From Phoebastria nigripes (Eukaryota; Chordata; Aves; Procellariiformes; Diomedeidae), in assembly GCA_035582835.1 (NCBI GenBank), contig JAYKAV010003110.1, forward strand, positions 1,631,794 to 1,695,793: DNA of 64,000 nt, written 5' to 3'. The notes under the pieces were generated by a model that did no database searches, was not told the DNA's origin, and saw nothing but the letters and a program-made list of their open reading frames with translations. Below, piece by piece: positions 30,301 to 42,500 of this stretch (its first letter is position 1; the number at the start of each line of letters is the position of its first letter). The position numbers were made by a program, and so were the translations under genes.

Positions 30301-30502
30301 AATGCCATTTTATATCAAAACCATCTTACAGTGACTTACACAACTCACACAGNTATAAAGTACAATTTTAACTTTCATATACTAATTTTTACCTTAGTTG
30401 AGATGCTTTAACAATAACAGCTTCATATAGTTCTTTTTTAATAGGTTGGACTTTGTATTTGAACAAAAAAGGATCAATTATGGCTTTCTTCTCCCTAAAA
30501 AA

Positions 30503-30536
<34 letters not shown>

Positions 30537-33500
30537 AAAGTTAACTACAATCACAAAACATCAGTCTTACATTGTACACGTTTAATATATTTACATGTAT
30601 ACACAATGGACCTCTTGAAAATAACCAGCCATATTTAATACAGGCTGTAACTTCCACTGGTACCAAAGAGGACCTATTCACTTCTGCCAACTTTTCTGCC
30701 ACTAGATTTAGATCTGCAAAGCCAGTTCCTGCAAGGAACAGCAAAAGAGATCAGGGATGTTGGTTTTCTTAGCGGGGAGATGGGACGTGAGAAGGGAAGG
30801 AAGAACAAAGAGGGAGACAAGTAATGATACATCCCTATCTCTCAGGAAATCATCTCCTTAATACTCTCAGTACTCATGATGGCAACAGGAAGGCAGGAAA
30901 AAGGAGAAAAAGATTATGAGGACGGAGTCCAAAAGACAGAGTTAAATAAAATTAATAAAAATAGTAGCCATAGAGCTATGGATCACATCTCAAAATGAAT
31001 AAAAGACAGGTAGAATATTTTTCTGAAATACCAATTTAGAAGAAACACCCTCACCAACAACATTCTGAAAATAACAGGAATCATAAGGCAATGCATCTAC
31101 ACTTTAAAATAAATGCTTATCAAGTTACATGTTTTTTTTCCCCAAAGTGTACTTCCCTTTTACAGCTATCAGCTACACAGAACTAGATTTTTTCCCCCCC
31201 CCTGGAAAATATTTCTTCAGTTTTAACATAACAGTAACTGTTTCTTATACCTCTTCCCAGGAGAATAACCACCGAGGCTGGTGTGCTACCAAAACAAAAT
31301 TCACTCCTTTAAAAAACAAAGAGAGGGTTTTTGCCATAGAAAATATACTTAAAATAGTGTGGTATATTTATGGATAGACTTCATGAACAGAGTTAAACTA
31401 CTGAGATTTTCTTTAAATAACGTTGCCTTTTGCCATTAAACAACAGAACTAACTTCTCCTAGGGTGGCAATTTGTAATCAAAAGTCATATTGCTTTAACC
31501 AGAAAGAATTCAACCGTCATCTTATTTCATCAGTAAGGGAAGGTGAAGAAGTTATGTGGATGAACTAGGAGATTTACAGCTGTGGATGAACTAGGAGATT
31601 TACAGCTATGCATTTCATCATCATTGTCGGTCCTTCTGGCATTTACAAAATGCTTGAAGGTGGAGTCTGTGACAAAACAAAATAAATCAATATACCACTT
31701 GCTATTCTTTACCCCTATGAAGAACACACACAAGATGTAGTGAACTGTACTTTGCAAGCTTGTTGAAGATGAAATTGGCTCCAATTCTTATTTTTTCCCC
31801 CCACTAACTCTGTGAAATAGAAGTCCAAAGAAATGCAATATTCAGATGCCTAATAATAAATACATTAATTCATACAAATGAAGTGTAAAAGAAACAGTAC
31901 TTATCCACAGTTAGTGTCATTTTAGATGAGAATAATCTGCAAATTTCTGGAGAAAAATCGTTTACGATGATTAAATGATCAACATAGTTAAAAACAGATG
32001 AAGGGACAGAAAAGAAGATTTAGACTTGGAAACGGCAACACGTCTACTGGACCTACAGATAAGCACTATGATATACACTGTCTTGCATGATGCTATCCAA
32101 GTTAAAGTCTCAAGTTGAGTCACTCAGACCGACTCCAGTTTAAGAAAAATAATTTAAAAACCCACCCAGCTAGTCATATTAGCAAAACAGAGATAAACTG
32201 TATAAACAAAGTAAGGCTGTATACACACTGGCAAGATTTTAACATCTCTGCCTATAATTTTAAGTTTGTTAAAAGAGGCTTCATATTTTGGTCATACCAT
32301 GACTTGGTCTTCCATGATCATCTTCAGTCTCATGATAGGAAAGCTAAAGTAATGAAGGCTGTTGCTAGGAATTTCTGGATAGTATCAAATACAAGCTTGT
32401 TCCCTCACCATACACCCCTGCGTTTCCAGTCCTTTAGTCTAACAAGCTGAAGGAGGACCCAAACAGATAATGTTCAGACACAAGATAAAAAATAAAACGT
32501 TATCAGAGTGCCAATGTTATACCAAAAGTATATTAACGTATTTATACATTCTGAATAGATTCTCAGCTCCGATACTGTCTGTAATCAAAAGCAGGGCCCA
32601 AAGAATAATCAAATGGTTAACTCTTGTATCGTTAACCTTTACTTTTTGAGTAAATCCTTCTCTCGCCTTCACTGGATCATATAGAATAGCCCCAACCTAA
32701 TTTCCAAACACTAAGTTTTTCCTGCTTAGTTTCTGAGTTTCCAATGATTATCCTAAGAAGTTAACATATTCCTGAAATCCTCCTCCTCCAAGTCAAAATT
32801 TTGCTTAGTGCAGAAGAGGAAGAAAAAGGTCATTCAGTACACATAGAAAGCGTTAAAAATTACATAGATTATCTAGTNGCTTTGGCATAAAAGTCGTAAT
32901 ATTATTTTTTGTTACATTTTAGTTTATAAAGCATTATATAAAACACATAAGAGTTAGCAAAGGTTAGACCCATTTCACAGCAGAGATCCCCTACAGCAAG
33001 TCTTCACAGGACAGCTCTGACAGACCACCAGATCCAGAGGAAAGAATAACAAAATATCTTGTAACTTAGTAGGTGAAAACTGGAACTGACTCACCCATAT
33101 TATGCTAGTTTCTACTGCACTCAAGTAAACATGCCTAGCACCTCGCAGAGTCTTGCATTTTTTGAATGAGGTTATTCTGAACCACCAACAGATAATAATC
33201 TCATCAGCCCTTCAATTACTTTGGCACGGTGACCACATGACCTGGACATAAATTTCTGCTTACAGTCCTGCTGTATTATATTCAGACAGCATGGTCTTAA
33301 GGTAGCCTTACCAAGAAACTTCTGAGACCTTGTCCTTCTGAGTTACCTTGTCCAGGACATGACTATCTATATTATCTGGTCTGAGTCTTGCTCATAGGTA
33401 TCTTGTGGTATTAATAGAACTAGAAAAATTGCACAGAAAAATACTGAGGGTTAGAGGATCAGGAATACATCTCAAATGAACGCTGTCCTCCTTTTCCAAA

Positions 33501-36500
33501 AAGAGGCAGTGGCTTTTCTTCTTCTCTTTGACTAAGTTTGGGAATGGGAAAAGCTCCCTTGAAGAGTGCTCGCTAAATAACACAATCATTTATGGTCTCC
33601 TCACGCTCCAGTGCAAGCCTTACACAGAGGTAATCTGTCAGTATATTGATCCTGATAGAAAAGCTGGGCTCTGCACACCTTTGAAGGTTGCTGCTGCCAA
33701 GCTACTTTATACCAAGCAGTTACAACTGCCCATTTGGAACTGCAAATATTTTCTGGAATCTGACTAAAACTTCAACATGGAAATACAGCAACCTGAAGAC
33801 TGATAACAGCATGCTGCTTACACCACTCTAGGGACAAGACAACAGCACTTTGCAACAAAATCCTGACTTTGAACCTTTTGATGAAGATTTTAAGCTGCCT
33901 TTGATCCAGTACTTTGGTCTTTCCTTACAATACAAAGTGGACTAAGACCTACCATCATTATTATTAGATTCATGGGATGGAGGGATGAGAGAGGAAGAAA
34001 GGCAAGAGGAAAGGTAAGAATTAAAGACAAGGGAAGATTTGTTCTACTGAAGACATTGTATAGCTTTAATGACAAGCTATGACCGTACTTTTTGAAATAT
34101 CCTGTTCATAATTTCTTCTCCAAATAGAGGCAGAAAACTAGGTTGAAGGTGGTAAAAAATCTGGATGGTAAGGTTCCACTGGCATTATTTCCAAAAACTT
34201 TGTTACCTCTGCTTGCATCCCAAAATTTGCAGAAGAAATTAACCCTTCCCCAAAAGAAAGATGATACTTCACTTCAAATTGAATAGACACCCAAATTTAC
34301 TGCCACGAACCAGCCAGCAAGCCAAGAAGAATTTTTTCTTCTAGTATTTCTGATGTGGTTGATGGTTCACATTACCCAGTCCCGGCAGAAGGAATGCCAC
34401 GAATTAAGTTGCAGCTAACATTGTATATATTTGGCAGTACAAGCCCCTCAANCTCCAGTCTCCTGCTGAGTGCTAAAGCAAATGCAAGAGTTCAACCTTA
34501 CCCCCAAAATCTAGCAGTTTAAGGTATGAACACTGCTGTTCTACGATGACCACTATCCTACGGTACCAGAGGGTCCCAGGGCATAGCATCAACAGTTTAA
34601 GATCTAAGAGGACTGCTACCTTTAGCTTCGCAACCCAGGCCTTACAAGGCAGCCAGTTTTTCTGAGGGAGTGCAGGAGTGAGAGTGTCCTGGCCTCCTTC
34701 TCCCTGTACAACCTCAGCTTTTACTGCAGAACACAGTAAAAAAGGTCAGCAGGAACACTTGTACAGAACGTGTGGCTATTTCTGCCCCACGCAGACAGAA
34801 GTGGGGTCAGAGGAAGGTTGAGATCTCTAATGACATCTATTTTCAGTTAGGATTCTCTAGCCTTACAGATTCTTTAGGAAAAATATTTGCAGATGGCCCA
34901 TCAATCTGTGCTGTGCTCCCCTCCCCCTCTCTCACAAACACACCGAGCATCTGCTGTACCATTGTTTAACGGCACTGCAGCTTTGCACGAAGGCTGGGTC
35001 TCAAAACCTGGAGATTTGTGTGCAGAGGCAGAACTGTGGTTCTGCGCATATCAACTTGACACTGGTCCCATGGTGAGTAACATCCATATTCTCCACATCC
35101 AAGTTTCTCCATAGACAGCAAAATATAGTCCCTGAAGGATTAGGGCTGCAAAACGATGTAATTCAATTCAGTGGGATTTCTTATTGTTGTGAGTAAGGGT
35201 GTAAAGAATCTTAGATGCCAATATACAAAAATTGACAACAATGCTTTACTTTCAGATAGGTTTTACAGATACAGCAAATAATACTTTCCAAGTTTGCATA
35301 TACCCAGAATATATTCAGAAGCTAACTGGAGTGTTATTACACTCTTGCATTTGTTATAAAAAGACTCNCTTAAAACTTCCAGTAAGCATTTTAAAGCCCT
35401 AAGAGGTTTGCAATTTAAGCTTGTAGCATAAATGTTAGTCAGATATGCCACAGAACAGTGCTTCAAAAATTTATGTTTTCACAAGATTTCTCTTTCTAAG
35501 AGAAAGAGATTACTTCCCCTCCNTTCTCTGCATTGTCAAAATAAGTAATCAGCTGGGGAGAACCACAGACTGACTGGGAGCATAAGACTCAGTCTTACTA
35601 CCAGCTCTGCATGCATGGAAGTAACAGCAATATAAAGGGATCAATCCCACAGTCAGCTCTGTGCACTCTTGCATTATTCCAAGAATAACCTCCTTTCAAA
35701 TGCCATATGCCTTGTGGAACACAGAAAATGCATTTATTTTCTCAAAGATGTAGGACCTCTTCACGAACAACTTGGACACTGCCTTCAAGAGACAGCAGAG
35801 AATTTTAAAAATTATTTATCCCATGTGACTTTCTTAGCCAAGTTGAGGAGCCCCACCCTAGTTATTCAAGGCATGTCAGGACATGGAAGTCCTCATGCAG
35901 CAATCAGTGAGAATAACTTCTGCATCCACATGACATCTCAAAGTCAATGACAGTTCACATAAAGCCTGTATGTTGCTAGATACAAGATTGGGGCCCACTT
36001 CAAACCCTCTTCTTTCATCAACATNGTGCTTGTGAAGCACAGAAATCTCTCTTCTCATTATACTGCTAGGATAAACTGCATATATAAGCTCAATTACTGA
36101 CTGGTAAAGGGATACTCCCAATTAAACACCACAATTATAGCCAAGAAGCTCTCTTATTCAATGTTAGTAAGCTACTCCAGCCTATATGCAGTTCCTTAAG
36201 ACAAGGCACACACTGTTTCACTGCACCTAAAATCATAATCAAATCCATGAAATACAACGGTATATATTTATGTTGACACATGCACAACGAAGAAAGCTTT
36301 GTACATTTTTGTATTTTGGACACAAACACATTAAGTCTCTGGAAAGACTTTTCAGAGCGTTCCAGTAAGAGCATGTCCTCTTATTATAAGGCAATCTCAA
36401 ATCTGAGCCCCATGATGGAAGTGAAGTAATGCATCATGCTAAGTAGTACCAGACTGTAGAAATGCAGAATATGACTGCATTTTCCAAGCTATAGCAGCAC

Positions 36501-39500
36501 AGGTTCTGCAGCACAGAGAGGACTAGTGATAGACATACACGGCTCTTCCACCATCTCTCAACAGAAACAGTCATTCCAAATAGATTAACAATGATTATTC
36601 TGTAGGTACTCCTTTTCTCATAACGCACAGTTCTCTGGTGGATTACACATAGCATAACTGGCACCTGTGAATATTCAGCTTGTCACCTTCAGCTGGCTGA
36701 ACACTCACGATCCATACAGATCAAATAATTTGTTTCAGTCAGACCCNGCCACAACTGTTTTAGTCTCATTTCTACCCCGCCCAAATGCTTTATACTGTAA
36801 AAGTATCATTTACCCATTTTGTGCAGAGCTATTGTGCGTTTCCGAGTCGTCACTGTCGCTGATGACAATTGTGTCTTCGTCAGCGCTGCTGGCGTGGCCA
36901 TTCGCCATTCCATTGTGATGGGCTGGAGCTATGACTTCCAAAATCTTACACTGCAACCTGAAATAAAACACAGACATTTATTACCGTCAAAGTCTTTCAC
37001 TAGTGCAAGGAGGCTAAAGTTGTAGCAGATGTTTTTTTAAGAATACATATATATGTTCAGTTACATATATAACTGAACATCGTATTGTCTACTAAATAAG
37101 TAAATACCTAAGAGCCTTGCACTGAAATACTAGGTAAAAATAAGAATTTCATGAGTTCCACCTAATAAATGAACAAATTCATCTGCTTACACAGCTATCA
37201 GCTTCACTACTCAGTACAACAAATCAAGTCACTGGTAGAATTATTTGTGGTTGTGAATTTTTTTTCAGTACTCACTTAAATAAACTAAAAGTTAACTTAA
37301 TGTGTTACTTTAAAAATAGACACCAAAGCTTTTACGTTTATTTTGACAGCAGTCCAAGAAAAGCAAAAGATTTTCAGATCCCAAAGTGTTTTTACTTATA
37401 AGAGATCATCATCTTCTGCTGTCGATGACCTAAATAAACAAGGCTGAAATGATCANTATGCATCTAATCTTAATAATGGCCCATTTATCTGCTGACACAT
37501 ATTAAGGCTCCATCTGGCATGCACACAATTGACAAAACAAGTCTATCCCTTTGCCATCCTGAATGCTAGTTATAAAAGGCAGAATTAACTACATATTAGA
37601 AGTATAATTAATCGACACTTCATGCTGGGTAACTGTATTCTAGCTGGTTCTTAACCACTAACTTTCACCCGTTTTTGGAATTCCATGGTTCATATTTTTT
37701 AGTTTAGTCTCCTGAAGCCTTGTCTGCTTCATGAAAATTAACTATTGCACTCAGTGGATGCTGTCACATACTACCACTAAAAGCTCAAAGCGTGGGGGCA
37801 GAAAGAACACATAATAATTCTCTTCTCTGGGCACCAAACACTGTTTCTTGAAATGAATAATAGAGAATACATGAAGCACAGGGCTTGAATTAGCATGGCA
37901 TCATGCCTAAGTTAAAAACAAACAAACAAACCCCAGCGAATCTATGACAGACAAATTCTAAGTGTTCTTCTATCTGAACTGAACACTGGCAAAAAGGAAA
38001 CAATGTCAAAATATTTCTTAAACACCTCTTTCCACAAGCAGACAGTACTACCCAAAATCTGCACACATTGAGGGGAAAAAAAAGAGGGGGGCAGAGGGAG
38101 AAAAGTTGAAAACATTAAAATATCCTAGGTCATATTCCCTTGTGAATTTAGCTAGGACCAGTAACACAATTGTGCCTGTAGCTGTCCTCCCCAAGCCCCT
38201 CTCTAACAGGGAGAGAGCTCCAGGATGCATTATTTAAAAAAATATTAAAGTAATTAAAAAAAAAAGACCCCAACCTATTAACATCTTTATATATTCCTAA
38301 AGACGACAATATGACCAATGCTTAATTATCCACAGGGACACCAGAGCTGCCTGCATGCAGAGGCAGCCCAAGTCCGCTGGACTCACTGACCGCAGGCACG
38401 CTGCCGTTCCAATGCAGCCGGCCCTGTTTCCAAAGCGGGCTGGTCTGGGACTGGAAGACACGTTTTCCTGGCGAGTGGAGCCCGAGCTAATTAACTCTGC
38501 AAGTCTAAATAGACTCCGTGTAAAGAACCAAGAGCACCCAAGTATGTAATGGAGACAGAGCCTAGTGGCTGTTCACAAAATAAGTCCAAGTCCAACGAGG
38601 CTTATTAAGGTCTGGCCCTGCACCAAACTCCAGCTGAGCCCTCAGAGAAAAGTCTATCACTACAGTATCTTGGTTTTCCAATATTTGGAACATCACAGCC
38701 TCCCCTCCATACGAAATAATATGGAGCTGACTGCATGGCAGATGTGTATTATTAGGCTGTTTTTTTAAATCCAAAAGATCACCTGCTAAAAAAGACCTCT
38801 TAGTAGAAATATTTTATAATCTGAAACAAAACTAAATTTCCTAGAGAGTTCAATTAAATTTAAAAAATACTTTAAAATTAATTTCTAATGGAAAATAATC
38901 AAAAGCACCAATGCTTAAGGCTACTGACACTTTTTCTGATTTGTTTACTATTTGAAGACCACTAGAGGGAGCGCATATACACTAAATTTGCAATCGCAGT
39001 AAAACAGCCACGTGAAAGCTAAATCGCAACCTACACTACCCAATGCCATGAAAGGACAAAGAGGCTAAAACACACACACACAAATCAATCCTCCTGGACA
39101 AAAAGACTTGAATATTTAGTCACCGAGTATTTTACCAACACTTAATTTACCTGTTTATCCATTGGACAGCCCTGTAATTTACAGGGTATCACATCTCCTT
39201 CTCTAAGAATGGAAATTATATATTCTATACACTTGATTCAGTAAGTAGCAAAATCCCCAATACAGCTGCCTGCCCCCCCCCGCCTTTAATTATTAAACAG
39301 GGAGAATGACGAATGACTAATGGAATAAGCTATCACAGAAAGCAAATGATTCTCCATCCTCTATGCCGGCATTCCAATAATTACCAGAAATCTTTGGGGA
39401 AGGAATCAAGTGAAACACACATTACCTGGATCAATAAAAGCATAATCCAATGAAATTTAATGGTTACTGATAGACAGGGGATTAAAGTAAGTGATGCAAC

Positions 39501-42500
39501 TGTTCCTTCTGGCATTAAAGAAATAATAATCTATGAGTGAAGACTTTTTTTAGCTTTGCTACAGTCAAGTCATGGCTAGTAGCAGCCAACTCCCTGGGCT
39601 AAGAGAGGCAAAGACACTCTGCTTCTAGGGCAAATGAAGGTCTGCTCTTCTCAATAACCTAATCATTCCCCAAGTTCACTTACTACAACTCTTATTTTAT
39701 ATCACAAGGCACATAAAACAGCAGAGCTGAAAGCTGAAACAAGACACTCAAATGAAGCATACTACTTGAAATACTTTCTAAAAAGGATACCTTAAGATCT
39801 TTACAGAGCTTATGTCAAAGTCAAACCACGCTCACTCACTATTTCCCATAAAATAAGAACTGGGGGCACCTCAATCTAAAAAGACAGTGGCATTAAAGTA
39901 TATAGATACATACCCCAACATCCCCCTCAATCAGGAAGCACTTTCTTCAAGTAACAATAAATATTGTGAAAAAGCTTACAGCCATACTAAATGAATCCNA
40001 AAGGTATTCAGAAAAGGATCAGATAAATCGAGAATAGAGCCATCATGACCTTTTACACAATAGTCCAGGAACTCTAGCTCAGGCACTGACAGCCAAAAGC
40101 TAGAACAGTAAGCCTGCAGAAGGATTACCCCGTACCTCTTTCTGCACTACAGGCTGTTTTCAACAACAGGGTACAGGTCCTCTGACCTGTCCCAAGGATG
40201 GCCTTTATGCTCACAGCTTTATTTTTTGCTAAGCTCAGAAACCAAGCTCTTTGAGGTCCTCTTACGTTATGGGAAAGGCTCTAAGAAGTGCTCAGCCTAT
40301 ATGATTAAATCTGTTGGGTTTTGAAGAAAAAGAACAATGACACAGGAGCCCAAAAATTTTGAACACAAAGCCAGAGGAGATATCACCAATGTAGTTTTTT
40401 TTAAATATCAGTGCACATCTCCTTCTCTCTCAAATGAAAAAAACTGAGATCTTCCACTGAGTTCCATGAATTTTGGGTAGGGCTGGTCAACTGCACAGGT
40501 GAAAGAACATAACTGACTCCAGCAATCTAAGGGCAAGAGACACTGACTGGAGACTGTGGCACAGGACATAGTTTCTCTGGAAACCCAACTCCATCAATTT
40601 CTCTCTAGAAGAACAATCCTGGGCTGTGCTTTGAAGTGCAGCTTAACACAACTAGCAGAAAACTTTAAGGTAGGACTGAACCTTGTGTCGTGGTTTAACC
40701 CTGGCAGCACCTAAACACCACACAGCCGCTCGCTCACCCCCTCTCTCTGGTGGGATGGGGGAGAGAATCGAGAGGACAGCAGTAGGAAAACTTGCGGGTT
40801 GAGATAGAAAACAGTTTAATAATTGAAATAAAACCAAGTAGAACAGTAATAGTAACAGTGATAACAACAACAACATACAAAGCAGGCGATGCACAATGCA
40901 ATTGCTCACCACCTGCCGAACCGACGCGCCCGATACGAGAGCCTGTCCCCGGGACCCAGAGCCGCCCCACATCCTTAGTTTTTATACTGAGGATGACGTC
41001 GCATGGTATGGAATACCCCATTGGCCAGCTGGGTCAACCACNCCNGCTATGCTCCCCCCGCCAGCTTCCCATGCACCTGGCAGGTCATGGGAGGCTGAAA
41101 AGTGGCCGGTGCAAGCACCACTCAGCAACACCCAAAACATCAATGGGCCATCAATGCTCCTATTATACCAAACCCAAAACACAGCACACACCCCCCACCT
41201 ACTGGGAAGAAAGTTAACTCTGTCCCAGCCGGAACCAGGACACCTTGTCAATCCCAGAAGAACAGTAAGGAAGTGGCAGGCTGAAAGTGTACAAAAGCAA
41301 ACTGCACCTGCAGCCTCAGGCTGCTGCTCCATGAGATGCAGAGATGACTTAACAGTTCAACACTGCCAAAAGGGGAAATTTTCCCTTGCCGTTCCTCCTT
41401 CCAGCCACATACTTGGTGCAGTGCTTGCTTTTTGTAGCTCTGGTGCTCAGTATCATTTATTGATTGCCATTGAATTCACTTACCTAACAAAAAAAAACCA
41501 ACCCCAAAACTAACCCAATGTGAAGAGCTGAGTAAGTTTTTGTCCTATCAGCTACTTCAAGTGGCTCACTGAAGGATCTGATGAGAACTAGAGCATGTGC
41601 AAGAGGCAAATATTGGCCACAGCCAAAAGCAGAGGAGGAAGGAGAAGTAGTAAGACCTCCCTCGTTTAGAGGCCCTGAGACACTATAATTTCTTGAGTAG
41701 CTTAGTGATTTCAGTAGTTTATCCTTCCCAACTGAAAAATGACATCTAGGCAAATTAACACTGGGTCACTAGGAGAGTCTGTTCCAGGGAAACCACACAC
41801 CTAACAAGGCAGTTGGGCAAGACATAGTACATGCTTCAAACTCATCAGTAGTCCAAGGTGAGAGTGATTCAGGAAAACCCTGAACAAAAGGTAAGTATAA
41901 CTTACTTGCCACATTTCTCTTTCATTCAGCTCAGCAACTCAAAGGCACATACACAAGCTATTACGAGTTGCGGGACAAGCAGGTATCTCCATCTACCTCT
42001 GCTGAAGCAGTAGAAGAACACAATTTGAAGAGAAGAGAAGCTGCACTCCACTATGTAATGAGCCAAAAACAGCCATCACAGGATGTCAAGCGGAAACCTT
42101 AACCCTGCAATTATCGGCACTTTAACTTAACTCGGAGAAGTTCTTCCCAAATGCTGAGTAGGCCTTTACATCCAACCACGGCTGGAGCTGTGAGTGGAGA
42201 GACCACTTCTCACTGTCCATGAGCTTAGCATTCTGCACAGCTTTTGATCTGGCTGGTGCTAACCACTGTGATATAAATAATAGTCTGGCACTCTGCTATG
42301 TCCTCATTTCAGGTCAAAAAACAAGATCCCTTGAAGGCCCAGGCGAGGTTACAAACGTGCCTCTGTATGCTTTACAATAAGCACACAAAAAACATCCCTT
42401 GGATGCAGAAGGCTGTTTCAAATGGGGTGGTAGGGGAATATTGCAATACTTTGAGGCCAACTTTTAACATAAAGAAAACAATGATCAGTGAGTCAGAAGC

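Larger units (their letters stand above)
30495..36813 (-). other. BAZ1A: Intron between coding exons 3 and 4
   Basis: 6319 bases. It holds the T-run acceptor tract and the 2 x 26 bp duplication at 31556-31607. No exon or recognisable transposon. Confidence 0.85.
40686..41242 (-). mobile_element. Solo LTR of an endogenous retrovirus, sense to BAZ1A
   Basis: A 557-bp element lies in BAZ1A coding-intron 2. Read on the minus strand it starts TGTCCTGGTTCCGGCTGGGA and ends GGGTTAAACCACGACA, the TG...CA ends of an LTR with short inverted ends. It is flanked by the perfect 5-bp duplication CCTTG at 40681-40685 and 41243-41247. There is no internal gag, pol or env, so it is a solo LTR left by recombination. 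I recognise the sequence type as an LTR common in songbirds and other non-galliform birds. The 5-bp duplication fits an ERVL-like or similar class. Two Ns at 41042 and 41045 are inside it. A CCAAT box (41020-41024), CRE-like TGACGTC (40994-41000), TATA box (40979-40986) and ATTAAA (40815-40820) remain in the right order. Confidence 0.93.

Noticed and set aside
40896..41513. Longest plus-strand open frame outside the CpG island (205 aa)
   Set aside because: It lies mostly on the antisense strand of the solo LTR and crosses both LTR ends and two Ns. Its openness comes from the LTR composition, not from selection.
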